Positions 22,789-31,663 of a stretch of DNA of 64,000 nt are shown here, one piece after another. Position numbers and translations under genes: made by a program. The notes under the pieces were generated by a model. That model searched no databases. It had not been told where the DNA came from and was given only the letters and a program-made list of their open reading frames with translations. The DNA comes from Clostridia bacterium (lineage in GTDB: Bacteria > Bacillota > Clostridia > Oscillospirales > CAG-272): the NCBI GenBank assembly GCA_017408585.1, contig JAFQUJ010000009.1:62001-126000 (forward strand), given 5' to 3'. The first letter of the stretch is position 1, and the number at the start of each line of letters is the position of its first letter.

Positions 22789-22841
22789 ATATGTGTATAT
22801 TAATATAATGTAGAAAAAATTCCCAAAAAGGAGAAAAATAT

Positions 22842-23555
22842 ATGCTAAGAATCGAAGGATTAACTAAAAAATATGGAGAAAAAAAGGCAGTTGATAATCT
22901 CTCAATACACATAAAAGCGGGAGAAATGTACGCCTTTATCGGTCATAATGGAGCAGGAAAAACTACAACGATTAAATCATGCTGTGGCTTGCTTGACTTT
23001 GACGAGGGCGAAATTTATATTGATGGAATTTCCATCAAGGAAAACCCAATTGAATGTAAGAAAAGAATTGCATATTTGCCCGACAATCCTGACCTCTACG
23101 AGTTTATGAGTGGTATTAAATACCTCAAATTTATCGCCGATATCTTTGGCGTGTCTAAGGAGGACAGAGAGGCGAGAATTAAAAAATATGCCGATATGCT
23201 CGAGCTAACCGATAATCTCGCTCAGCCCATCTCCTCGTACTCACATGGTATGAAACAAAAGCTCGCTCTTATCTCGGCTTTAATTCATGAGCCTAAGCTA
23301 CTTATAATGGATGAGCCGTTTGTAGGACTTGACCCTAAGGCAGCATTCCTTCTTAAAGAGGAAATGAAGCGCATTTGCGAAAACGGTGGAGCAATTTTCT
23401 TCTCAACCCATGTTCTTGATGTCGCTGAAAAGATTTGCGATAAAATCGCAATTATTAAGGGTGGAGTGCTTATAAAGAGTGGCTCTATGGAAGAGGTTAA
23501 GGGCGACGAAAGCCTTGAAAGCGTATTCTTGGAGCTGGAGGACACAAATGTTTAA
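22842..23555 (+). CDS. ABC transporter ATP-binding protein
   Basis: 237 residues with Walker A GHNGAGKTT (near 37), a Q loop, signature SYSHGMKQ (near 132), Walker B LLIMDEP (near 152) and the H-loop STHVLD. It pairs with the ABC-2 permease encoded next, whose start lies inside the 3' end of this gene (8-bp overlap). Together they form an exporter of unknown substrate in the cytoplasmic membrane. Controlled by the operator-bearing promoter upstream. Confidence 0.95.
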   Translation: MLRIEGLTKKYGEKKAVDNLSIHIKAGEMYAFIGHNGAGKTTTIKSCCGLLDFDEGEIYIDGISIKENPIECKKRIAYLPDNPDLYEFMSGIKYLKFIADIFGVSKEDREARIKKYADMLELTDNLAQPISSYSHGMKQKLALISALIHEPKLLIMDEPFVGLDPKAAFLLKEEMKRICENGGAIFFSTHVLDVAEKICDKIAIIKGGVLIKSGSMEEVKGDESLESVFLELEDTNV

Positions 23556-25149
23556 AATACTCTTAAGATCTCGCTTTGACGCCTTTTGGGCATCGTTTTC
23601 AGGCGCAGATAATAAAAACAAAAAGAAGCGCTCACCTGTCGTTACAGGACTCTTGATTGCGCTATTTGCCTTCTTGGCAATATACCTAATGTTCGCATTT
23701 GGTATGATGTGCTTTGGCATGGATTTGCTCGCACTCGAAACGGGCGATATGTGGGTGTCGCAAACCCTTAGCTCCATGATTGCATCTCTTTTATGCGTCG
23801 TTGGTAGCGTCTTTACCGCTAAAACACAAATCTTTGAGAGCAAGGATAACGAGCTTTTGCTCGCTATGCCAATAGAGCCAAAATATATATTCCTTAGCCG
23901 TATGACAATGCTCCTCATCGTGAACTACGCACTAGAGGCGCTCGTTATGCTCCCTGCAATCGGCGTTCACGCAGTAGTTGTTGGCTATGGCTTTGTCGAG
24001 GCACTATTTACAATCCTTGTATTCCTTCTTTTACCATTCTTTACACTCACCATCTCAACTCTTGTTGCGTGGGTGATTTCGATTATCTCATCAAAGCTCA
24101 GAAACAAAACCTTTATAAATGTTTTGTTCACTGTTTTGTTCTTGGTTATATACTTTATTGCCTGTGGCGCATTCGGTGGCTTCGTAGGCTCTGGCGCAGA
24201 GGGAACAGTTGACCTTACAGGACTTAAAAACACTTTCGTATTTTATTGGATGGGTAGCGCAATGGGAGAGGGCAACGCCCTTGGTATGCTGTTCTTTACT
24301 CTTTGCACAATAATCCCCGCATCAATTACCTTCTATTTATTAAATCGTAGCTTTGTAAAGATTATAACAACAGTAAGAGGCGCAAAGAAAATCGCCTATA
24401 AGGAAAAGAGCGAGAAAACAAGCTCACCATTTATGGCACTCTTTAAAAAGGAGCTTCGTCGCTTCTTTACCTCGTCAGCCTACATTCTTAATGCGGGCAT
24501 GGGCAATATAATGACAGTTATAATCGCTGTAATGGTCGCATTTGTCGCTCCCGACATTCTTGTCGAGCTGGAAAGCGAGCCTATAATTGCGCAAATAGTA
24601 CCAACCGCCTGCGCAATTATGATTGCCTTTATGGCATCAATGAATCTGGTATCAGCTCCATCAATATCCCTAGAGGATAAAAATCTATGGATTTTGCAAT
24701 GCTCACCTATAAGCTCCAAGGCGGTTCTAATGGCTAAGCTTTTAACACATATTACAGTATGCGCACCGCTTACAATAATAAGCGTAGTCATTGTGTCAAT
24801 CGCTATTAAAATGAGTGCTCTAAACGCAATATTTTCCATTATTATGTCAATTTCAGTAGTCGCATTTACAGGCTACCTAGGACTTACTCTGGGACTGAAA
24901 TTCCCTAAATTCAACTGGCAAAATGAAACAGTTGCAGTAAAGCAGGGCTTTGCTGTTTTTGGAACAATGTTTGGCTCAATGATATGGACAATGATATTCT
25001 TTTTTGTGGGAATGGTGCTTGCAATTTTAGGAGTTGAGCTCTGGATAATAGGACTTATCATCACCCTTGCGAACGCACTCGTTTGCGCACTTTTGCATCT
25101 GTATCTAGTGAAGGGCGGAGCAAAGCGCTTTGCTAGCCTTCAAAAATAA
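23548..25149 (+). CDS. ABC-2 type exporter permease
   Basis: 533 residues, with about twelve hydrophobic helices separated into two halves by a cytosolic stretch (KIAYKEKSEKTS, near 305). It is about twice the length of a simple ABC-2 permease, suggesting a fused double-domain permease that functions as one chain. ATG 23548 begins MFKILLRSRFDAFW and sits in an overlap with the ATPase gene, near a GGAG site. Substrate unknown; antimicrobial peptide or lipid export are common for this family. Confidence 0.88.
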   Translation: MFKILLRSRFDAFWASFSGADNKNKKKRSPVVTGLLIALFAFLAIYLMFAFGMMCFGMDLLALETGDMWVSQTLSSMIASLLCVVGSVFTAKTQIFESKDNELLLAMPIEPKYIFLSRMTMLLIVNYALEALVMLPAIGVHAVVVGYGFVEALFTILVFLLLPFFTLTISTLVAWVISIISSKLRNKTFINVLFTVLFLVIYFIACGAFGGFVGSGAEGTVDLTGLKNTFVFYWMGSAMGEGNALGMLFFTLCTIIPASITFYLLNRSFVKIITTVRGAKKIAYKEKSEKTSSPFMALFKKELRRFFTSSAYILNAGMGNIMTVIIAVMVAFVAPDILVELESEPIIAQIVPTACAIMIAFMASMNLVSAPSISLEDKNLWILQCSPISSKAVLMAKLLTHITVCAPLTIISVVIVSIAIKMSALNAIFSIIMSISVVAFTGYLGLTLGLKFPKFNWQNETVAVKQGFAVFGTMFGSMIWTMIFFFVGMVLAILGVELWIIGLIITLANALVCALLHLYLVKGGAKRFASLQK

Positions 25150-25168
25150 AAATAAAAAGGAAAAATAA

Positions 25169-26407
25169 ATGAAAGAGCTACTTTGTCCCGCAGGTAATTT
25201 TGAAAAAATGAAGTCGGCAATCCTCTATGGAGCAGACGCGGTGTATCTTGCCTCCGATATGTTTGGAATGAGAGCGCAAGCGGATAATTTTTCTCTTGAT
25301 GAGCTCGCAAAGGCAACCGAATACGCACACTCCAAGGGGGTAAAGCTGTATGTTACAGTAAATACAATGCCTCACACCTGCGAGTATGAAAGACTAAAAA
25401 AATATCTAATCACCCTTGACGAAATAGGCGTTGACGCGCTTATAATTTCCGACCTCGGTGTTTTCACTCTCGCAAGAGAAATAATACCAAAAATGGAAAT
25501 TCACATCTCAACACAGGCAAGCACAGTTTCAGCATTTACAGCCACAGCATGGCACAAAATGGGTGCGAAAAGGGTAGTCCTCGCCCGTGAGTTATCCCTT
25601 GCCGAGATAAATGAAATAAGAGCAAACACCCCAAAATCCTTGGAGCTTGAATGCTTCATTCATGGCTCAATGTGTATCTCGTATAGTGGAAGATGTCTTC
25701 TTTCCAACTACTACACGGGCAGAGATGCCAATCGTGGAGCCTGCGCTCAGCCATGTAGATGGAATTATACAAACACATCTCCTGTCGCTTTCGAGGAGGA
25801 GAAGCGCCCAAATGACCGCATCAGCATTGAGGAATATCGTGAGGGAAGCTTTATTATGTCATCACGCGATATGTGTATGATAGAGCACATTCCCGCTCTC
25901 ATGGAAAGCGGAATTGATAGCTTCAAAATCGAGGGTAGAATGAAGAGCGCGTATTATACCGCAATTTGTGCAAATACTTATAGAATGGCAATTGACGCAT
26001 ATCTTGCCAACCCAACCGAATATAAATATAACGAAAATTGGCTAAGAGAGCTTGAAAGCGTAAGCCATAGAGATTACGCGACAGGCTTCTATTTCGACAA
26101 CCCAATGGATAACGCTCAAACAGTCACAAATATGGGCTATCTTCGTGAAAAGGCGTACCTCTGTGTCGCGCAAGAGGCAAGCGACGAGGGTGGATATGCT
26201 ACCTTTATGCAAAAAAACAAGGTCGTTATCGGTGACCATGTTGAGCTTATAACTCCGGGCAAATGTGGCACACCCTTCGAGGTCACCGAAATGCTCGATA
26301 TGAAGGGCGAGCCCCTCGTTTCTGCGCCACACCCCTCGATGCTTTTCAAAATCAAGGTGCCGTTCGAGGTCAAGGTAGGCGACATTCTTCGCTCCTCTGA
26401 CAGATAA
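25169..26407 (+). CDS. U32-family peptidase-like protein
   Basis: 412 residues. It starts KELLCPAGNFEKMKSAILYGADAVY and contains the U32 signature ECFIHGSMCISYSGRCLLS and the GRDANRGACAQPCRW cysteine block, which marks the TrhP/RlhA type of U32 proteins. Members take part in prephenate-dependent hydroxylation of tRNA (TrhP) or of 23S rRNA (RlhA); older annotations call them collagenases. Twenty bases from the ABC permease stop and 20 from uppP, so it may be in the same transcript. Confidence 0.92.
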   Translation: MKELLCPAGNFEKMKSAILYGADAVYLASDMFGMRAQADNFSLDELAKATEYAHSKGVKLYVTVNTMPHTCEYERLKKYLITLDEIGVDALIISDLGVFTLAREIIPKMEIHISTQASTVSAFTATAWHKMGAKRVVLARELSLAEINEIRANTPKSLELECFIHGSMCISYSGRCLLSNYYTGRDANRGACAQPCRWNYTNTSPVAFEEEKRPNDRISIEEYREGSFIMSSRDMCMIEHIPALMESGIDSFKIEGRMKSAYYTAICANTYRMAIDAYLANPTEYKYNENWLRELESVSHRDYATGFYFDNPMDNAQTVTNMGYLREKAYLCVAQEASDEGGYATFMQKNKVVIGDHVELITPGKCGTPFEVTEMLDMKGEPLVSAPHPSMLFKIKVPFEVKVGDILRSSDR

Positions 26408-26427
26408 TCAAACACGAAAGGAAAAAC

Positions 26428-27264
26428 ATGGAAACATTCATTGAAATTTTAAAGGCGATTTTCATCGGCATAATTCAAGGAATTACCGAATGGCTTCCTG
26501 TCTCGAGCACGGGACACATGATTATCGCAAATGAATTTATAAAGCTCAATGTAAGTGACGGATGCTGGGAGCTTTTCGAGGTTATAGCTCAGCTAGGCTC
26601 AATCCTCGCCGTCATAATCGTATTTTTTGATAAGCTCAACCCCTTTTCAAAAAATAAATCTCCCGAGCTTAAAAAGCAAACTTGGTCGCTTTGGTTTAAG
26701 GTTATAGTTGCAGTTCTTCCCGCTGCCATAATTGGAATTCTCTTTGAGGATTGGCTCGATAAAACCTTCTATCACTTTATTCCGGTTGCAATCGCGCTTG
26801 TTGTTTATGGTATTTTGTTTATCGTAATCGAAAGAATAAACAAAAACAGAAAGATGAAATACGAGAGCGTGTACGACATCGACTATCCCACAGCCCTAAA
26901 AATAGGATGCTTTCAGGTATTGTCGCTAATTCCGGGCACATCGCGCTCCGGCTCAACCATTCTTGGCGCATCAACAATTGGCGTGTCAAGAACTGCATCA
27001 GCTGAATTTTCATTCTTTTTGGCAATTCCCGTAATGCTCGGTGCATCAGCTCTTAAGGTGCTAAAATTTATCCTTGATGGTGGCGCACTCACGGGCACAG
27101 AAATCATCGTGCTTATAAGTGGAACAATCACCGCTTTTGCCGTGTCACTTGTAGTAATTAAGTTCCTTATGAGCTTCGTAAAAAGACATAGCTTTGAGAG
27201 CTTTGGCTGGTATCGAATTGCCCTTGGCGCAATCCTAATAATCTACGCTTTAATAAAATATTAA
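26428..27264 (+). CDS. uppP: undecaprenyl-diphosphatase
   Basis: 278 residues, multi-span membrane protein. The two UppP (BacA) signatures are present: GITEWLPVSSTGH near the N-terminus and PGTSRSGSTI near residue 170. It dephosphorylates undecaprenyl diphosphate after each round of cell-wall polymer export, recycling the lipid carrier, and gives bacitracin tolerance. It is placed close behind the U32 gene in the same orientation. Confidence 0.96.
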   Translation: METFIEILKAIFIGIIQGITEWLPVSSTGHMIIANEFIKLNVSDGCWELFEVIAQLGSILAVIIVFFDKLNPFSKNKSPELKKQTWSLWFKVIVAVLPAAIIGILFEDWLDKTFYHFIPVAIALVVYGILFIVIERINKNRKMKYESVYDIDYPTALKIGCFQVLSLIPGTSRSGSTILGASTIGVSRTASAEFSFFLAIPVMLGASALKVLKFILDGGALTGTEIIVLISGTITAFAVSLVVIKFLMSFVKRHSFESFGWYRIALGAILIIYALIKY

Positions 27265-27356
27265 AATTTTTTATAAAAAACAGTTGCATATTTGAAAAAA
27301 GTGTGATAATATATCTGTGAAAAAAATTTATATAATAAAAAATAGGAGATTTTAAA

Positions 27357-28658
27357 ATGACTTACAACAAGAAAACCATTGAAGATGTTGAAGTAGCAGG
27401 CAAAAGAGTCCTCGTAAGATGTGACTTCAATGTGCCTCTAAAGGATGGAGTTATTACATCCGACAAGAGAATTGTAGGCGCTCTTCCTACAATTAAGTAT
27501 CTACTCGAAAAGGGCGCAAAGGTAATTCTTTGCTCTCATATGGGCAAGCCACACAGTATCTTTACTGAGGGCTTTGGTCTTACAAAGAAGGAAAAGAAAA
27601 AGGTTGAGGAGCTCCCCGAGGCAGAGAGAGCAGACGCTACTGCAGCGCTTCTCGCTAAGGCTTTGGTTGAGGATAAGAAAAAGCTTACACTCGCTCCTGT
27701 TGCACAAAGACTTAATGAGCTTCTAGGTGAAGGCACAGTTACCTTCGCTGAGGATATCGTAGGTCCTGATGCAAAGGCTAAGGTTGAGGCTCTTGAGGCT
27801 GGCAAGGCAGTTCTTCTCGAGAATGTTCGCTTTGACGCAAGAGAAACAAAGAACAACCCCGAATTCGCTCGTGAGCTCGCTGCATATGCAGATCTCTATG
27901 TAAACGACGCATTTGGTACAGCCCATCGTGCACACGCTACAACCGCAGGCGTAGCTGACTATCTTCCTGCAGTATGTGGTTACCTCATTCAAAAGGAAAT
28001 CGGCATTATGGGTAAGGCATTGGCAGATCCTGCTCGTCCATTCGTTGCTATCCTCGGTGGCGCTAAGGTTTCTGACAAGATCGGCGTTATCAATAACCTT
28101 CTTGAAAAGGTTGATACACTTATCATCGGTGGTGGTATGGCTTACACCTTCTTCAAGGCTATGGGCTACAATGTAGGCACATCACTTTGCGAGGATGACA
28201 AGGTAGAGCTTGCAAAGGAAATGATGGCAAAGGCACAGGCTAAGGGCGTTAGATTCCTTCTCCCTGTTGATAATAAGCTCGGACTTGCATACGACGAGAA
28301 CACAGAGACAATGTTCTGTGACTCAAACGCATTCCCGGAGGGCTGGATGGGTCTTGATATTGGACCTAAGACACAGGAGATCTTCGCTGAGGCTATCAAT
28401 GGCGCAGGCACAGTAGTATGGAATGGTCCTATGGGCGTTTCCGAGTGGAAGAACTTCGCATCGGGAACAGAGGCAGTTGCTAAGGCAGTTGCTGAAAGTG
28501 GCGCTATTTCAATTATCGGTGGTGGTGACTCTGCTGCTGCAGTTGAAAAGCTCGGCTTTGCTGACAAGATGACACACATCTCAACAGGTGGTGGCGCATC
28601 TCTTGAGTTCCTCGAGGGACTTGAGCTTCCCGGCATCGCTTGTCTTTTGGACAAATAA
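27357..28658 (+). CDS. pgk: phosphoglycerate kinase
   Basis: 433 residues, a little longer than the usual 390-400. The signature [12 protein letters not shown] is near the N-terminus, and the substrate loop [19 protein letters not shown] and the nucleotide-binding [10 protein letters not shown] are all present. A charged insertion (about residues 75-108, [15 protein letters not shown]) accounts for the extra length; similar insertions occur in clostridial enzymes. It catalyses ATP formation from 1,3-bisphosphoglycerate. A promoter (GATAAT about 27303-27308) and AGGAG site precede it; tpiA follows in the same orientation. Confidence 0.98.
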   Translation: MTYNKKTIEDVEVAGKRVLVRCDFNVPLKDGVITSDKRIVGALPTIKYLLEKGAKVILCSHMGKPHSIFTEGFGLTKKEKKKVEELPEAERADATAALLAKALVEDKKKLTLAPVAQRLNELLGEGTVTFAEDIVGPDAKAKVEALEAGKAVLLENVRFDARETKNNPEFARELAAYADLYVNDAFGTAHRAHATTAGVADYLPAVCGYLIQKEIGIMGKALADPARPFVAILGGAKVSDKIGVINNLLEKVDTLIIGGGMAYTFFKAMGYNVGTSLCEDDKVELAKEMMAKAQAKGVRFLLPVDNKLGLAYDENTETMFCDSNAFPEGWMGLDIGPKTQEIFAEAINGAGTVVWNGPMGVSEWKNFASGTEAVAKAVAESGAISIIGGGDSAAAVEKLGFADKMTHISTGGGASLEFLEGLELPGIACLLDK

Positions 28659-28671
28659 TTAAACTAAAAAT

Positions 28672-28700
28672 AGAAAACTGACGCACCCCGTCAGTTTTCT
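28672..28700 (+). terminator. hairpin between pgk and tpiA
   Basis: AGAAAACTGAC and GTCAGTTTTCT form an 11-bp stem with a seven-base loop. The T run lies within the stem rather than after it, so it may be a leaky terminator or mRNA-processing hairpin that sets the pgk:tpiA ratio. Confidence 0.6.
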
Positions 28701-28734
28701 GTGCTTAATATTAACATAAAGGTAGGATTTAAAA

Positions 28735-29490
28735 ATGAGAAGAAAAGTAATTGCAGGTAACTGGAAAATGAATATGACTCCTTCACAGGCAGTAGCTCTT
28801 ATCGAGCAAACAAAGCCACTCGTTGAGGGAAAGAACAATTGCGACATCATCTTCTGTGTACCATTTGTTGACATTTATGCGGCTCAAGAGGCAGCAAAGG
28901 GCTCAAACATCAAAATCGGCGCTGAGAATGTTCACTTCGCTCCTAAGGGCGCATACACAGGCGAAATTTCAGCTGAAATGCTCGTTGAGTGTGGCGTTGA
29001 ATATGTAATCATCGGTCACAGCGAGAGAAGACAATACTTCGGCGAAACCGACGAAACAGTAAACCTTCGCACAAAGGCAGCTCTCGAGGCCGGAATGAAG
29101 GTTATCCTTTGTCTTGGTGAGGTTAAGGAGGAAAGAGTTAATGGCATTACAAACGAGGTTGTTGCAATGCAAACAAAGCTTGATCTACTCGGCGTAACAG
29201 AGGAACAGCTCGCAAATGTAATCATCGCGTACGAGCCTGTATGGGCAATCGGTACAGGACTTACCGCAACACCTGAGCAGGCAGACGAAACCTGTGGCGT
29301 AATCCGTGATACTATCGCTTCAATCTATTCAAAGGAAGCAGCAGAAAAGATCATCATTCAATATGGTGGATCAATGAACGCAGGCAACGCAGCAGAGCTT
29401 CTTTCTAAGGAAAATGTTGATGGTGGACTTATCGGTGGCGCATCACTTAAGGCAGCAGATTTTGCTACAATAGTTAGTGCAGCACAATAA
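28735..29490 (+). CDS. tpiA: triosephosphate isomerase
   Basis: 251 residues. GNWKMN, IGHSERR (catalytic His), YEPVWAIGTG (catalytic Glu and loop 6) and GGSMNAGNA are all in place, so the enzyme should be active. It interconverts dihydroxyacetone phosphate and glyceraldehyde 3-phosphate. It follows pgk with a hairpin between, and a repeat array starts 10 bases after its stop. Confidence 0.98.
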   Translation: MRRKVIAGNWKMNMTPSQAVALIEQTKPLVEGKNNCDIIFCVPFVDIYAAQEAAKGSNIKIGAENVHFAPKGAYTGEISAEMLVECGVEYVIIGHSERRQYFGETDETVNLRTKAALEAGMKVILCLGEVKEERVNGITNEVVAMQTKLDLLGVTEEQLANVIIAYEPVWAIGTGLTATPEQADETCGVIRDTIASIYSKEAAEKIIIQYGGSMNAGNAAELLSKENVDGGLIGGASLKAADFATIVSAAQ

Positions 29491-29500
29491 TCCTTGATTT

Positions 29501-29790
29501 CCAATAAGCGTCGCAATGCGGCGTTGCTCCCGAATGCCGACCTTGGAGTACAGAAGTACACCATCGCCCGTCATTCTTGCGGTGCGCCTTGCCTTGCTTG
29601 CTTCTTGAAAATCAAACAGCTCCAATAAGCGTCGCAATGCGGCGTTGCTCCCGAATGCCGACCTTGGAGTACAGAAGTACACCATCGCCCGCCATTCTTC
29701 TTGAAAATCAAACAGCATCAATAAGCGTCGCAAAGCTTTGCTCGTGAACCCCCAAGGCTCGTAAATTCGCCTTGAGGAGAGTCGACTTTG
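29501..29790 (+). repeat. tandem array of a ~120-bp palindromic repeat
   Basis: The unit beginning CCAATAAGCGTCGCAATGCG starts at 29501 and again at 29622; a third, shorter and diverged copy starts at 29718. Copy 2 lacks about 25 bases present in copy 1 (in the TTGCGGTGCGCC part). Each full unit contains GGAGTACAGAAGTACACC, a near-palindrome, and ends with CTTGAAAATCAAACAGC. It is unlike its surroundings in composition and contains no gene. It looks like a dispersed intergenic repeat family. Confidence 0.8.
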
Positions 29791-29806
29791 GAAAATAAAT
29801 AAAGGT

Positions 29807-29840
29807 AAAATCCACACCAAATCAGGTGTGGATTTTGTTG
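29807..29840 (+). terminator. intrinsic terminator after the repeat array
   Basis: AAAATCCACACC and GGTGTGGATTTT form a 12-bp stem with a T-rich tail. Confidence 0.85.
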
Positions 29841-29889
29841 TATTTTTATTGACATTGTAACGAGACACTATACATTTTTTGATTTTTGA

Positions 29890-29918
29890 TTGACAATATC
29901 ACAAAAAAGTGATACAAT
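29890..29918 (+). promoter_or_regulatory. promoter with palindrome in the spacer
   Basis: TTGACA at 29890-29895 and TACAAT at 29913-29918, 17-bp spacer. TATCAC-N6-GTGATA (29897-29914) fills the spacer as a perfect inverted repeat. A second promoter-like pair (TTGACA 29849-29854) lies 40 bases upstream. Confidence 0.65.
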
Positions 29919-29951
29919 AAAGATGTAAATAAGCATTTAAGGAGGACCAAA

Positions 29952-31466
29952 ATGAAAAAATTTACATCAATAATTCTATGTGTTTTGCTCGCAGTTATGG
30001 CTATTTTCACTATGATTTCTTGCGAGAAGGAGGAGGGAAGCCCCTCTTATGTAAGCATTGACATCAACCCTTCAATTGAGCTGACAGTAGATGCTGAGAA
30101 CAAGGTTGTAAGCGTTTACGCTGCAAACGAGGACGCAAATGTTCTTCTTTACGAGGAAACAGGCATTGTTGGCGCAGACATTGAAGGCGCGATAGCAAAA
30201 ATCACAGAGCTTGCAATTGAGCTAGGCTACATTGACGAAACAAACAAGGTTGTCGGCACAACCATATCATCAGAAAATGCTGATTGGGTTGCAACTCTTC
30301 AAGAAAAGGTGAACACCAAAATCACTGCAACCGCAAAGGAAGCAGGACTTAATATCACCACAGACGGAGAGGGCGCATATTCCGTTTTGCGTCAGCTCGA
30401 GGCATTCAAGGCTAAATACCCCGAAAATGAAGCAATTCAAAATCTTAGCATAAATAAGTTCAAGCTCGCTCTTTCTGCATCAGAAAATGGCGAAATCACA
30501 CTTGAGAGCGCAGTAGAGCTTGACGATAAGGCGCTTATCGACCTCGTTTCAACAACTCATAAGCAAATCGAGGTATTTGCAACAGAGGCATATGAGCAGG
30601 TAAAGCAACAGGCGTTCGCAATCTATGACGAGCTTGCAGGAATTGCAGTTGATGGCGTATATGGCGAATACTATATTAAGAATATACTCTCTCACCCAAC
30701 AACCTGCTGGTATGGACACACCTACCAAATGTATAAGACAACCGCAAGAGGCTTTGACGCAATCGCAGATGCTCTTGTATTCGTTGAAAGAATTCAAAAT
30801 TATGAGCTCACAGAGGAGCAGGTAACAAATGTTCTAAGCGCTCTCGGCTTGACAGCCGATCAAAGAGCTGAAATAGAGGACAAGGACGGCAAGGTAACTC
30901 TTGATAGCGTTTATGCTTACGCAGACAAGAAATTCAAGAACACTCCCGCATCAGCTGAGCTGGAGGCAATGAAGGCTGAGCTTGACAGCGCCCTTGATAC
31001 TGTTGAAAGCGTTGCAAGCGAGAAAATCCAACAAGCAGTAAATGAGCACAAGGACGAAATTGAAACCGCAGTCGAGGCATCAAAGAAAGTAATGGACACA
31101 GTTCTCTCACTCTTGCCCGCGCCCGTAAAGGCAACACTTGAGGCTCAAAACGCAGAGTATAATAAAGCAATAGACGAGCTTATCGCAGTATTTGAGAGTG
31201 GAACAGCATCACAGGCAAAAATGCGTGAGTGCGCAAATACTATGAATACTCTTGCCGAGGAAATGCTCGCAAAGATTAAAGAGGATTTAAGCGAGGATGA
31301 GCTAAAGGAAATAGACGCTACTATCGAGCAAAGAAAAGCAACCCTTGACTCATATAGAGCAACAATGGAGCAAACAATTGCAACCTTTGAGCAAGAGCTT
31401 AAGGCAGAGCTATCAGCACTTAAGGCTCAAAGAGAGCAAAAGGCTACCGAAACCCCCGAAAACTAA
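29952..31466 (+). CDS. lipoprotein with RsgI-like N-terminal domain
   Basis: 504 residues. Signal peptide with a lipobox ending MISC (Cys at about 25). Residues about 34-110 read YVSIDINPSIELTVDAENKV followed by NEDANVLL, which matches the periplasmic/extracytoplasmic middle domain of RsgI anti-sigma factors (the shared pattern of NPSIEL and a helical segment). The remainder (about 150-504) is a long helical, Glu/Lys/Ala-rich coiled-coil-like region. Unlike RsgI it has no cytosolic anti-sigma part and no transmembrane helix, only the lipid anchor. Function unknown; envelope sensing is a guess. Confidence 0.75.
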   Translation: MKKFTSIILCVLLAVMAIFTMISCEKEEGSPSYVSIDINPSIELTVDAENKVVSVYAANEDANVLLYEETGIVGADIEGAIAKITELAIELGYIDETNKVVGTTISSENADWVATLQEKVNTKITATAKEAGLNITTDGEGAYSVLRQLEAFKAKYPENEAIQNLSINKFKLALSASENGEITLESAVELDDKALIDLVSTTHKQIEVFATEAYEQVKQQAFAIYDELAGIAVDGVYGEYYIKNILSHPTTCWYGHTYQMYKTTARGFDAIADALVFVERIQNYELTEEQVTNVLSALGLTADQRAEIEDKDGKVTLDSVYAYADKKFKNTPASAELEAMKAELDSALDTVESVASEKIQQAVNEHKDEIETAVEASKKVMDTVLSLLPAPVKATLEAQNAEYNKAIDELIAVFESGTASQAKMRECANTMNTLAEEMLAKIKEDLSEDELKEIDATIEQRKATLDSYRATMEQTIATFEQELKAELSALKAQREQKATETPEN

Positions 31467-31486
31467 ACACATATAGGCACTAAAGC

Positions 31487-31518
31487 TAAAAAGCACCACT
31501 TAAAAAGTGGTGCTTTTT
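31487..31518 (+). terminator. intrinsic terminator
   Basis: AAGCACCACTT and AAGTGGTGCTT form an 11-bp stem with a short loop and a T tract, 20 bases after the lipoprotein stop. Confidence 0.88.
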
Positions 31519-31536
31519 TAAATACAAAATCTCATT

Positions 31537-31652
31537 TTGTGCATATTGCACAAAAAATGGGGGGGGGTATTTGTTTATTGTGCATATTGACAAATAATAC
31601 CTTATATGATATAATTAAATCTATAAAAACTATGCTCGCGGGTGCATACCCG
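31537..31652 (+). promoter_or_regulatory. operator pair, promoter and leader hairpin
   Basis: Operator TTGTGC-ATATT-GCACAA at 31537-31553, partial copy TTGTGC-ATATT-GACAA at 31578-31593 overlapping the -35 TTGACA (31587-31592), and TATAAT at 31610-31615 (17-bp spacer). The leader has a small hairpin CGGGT-GCAT-ACCCG (31639-31652) directly before the AAGGAGG ribosome site. Confidence 0.75.
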
Positions 31653-31663
31653 AAGGAGGAAAT

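Noticed and set aside
31560..31568. Nine-G homopolymer as a phase-variation switch.
   Set aside because: It lies upstream of the promoter, not in a coding frame, and its length alone cannot show variation; also a possible sequencing slip.
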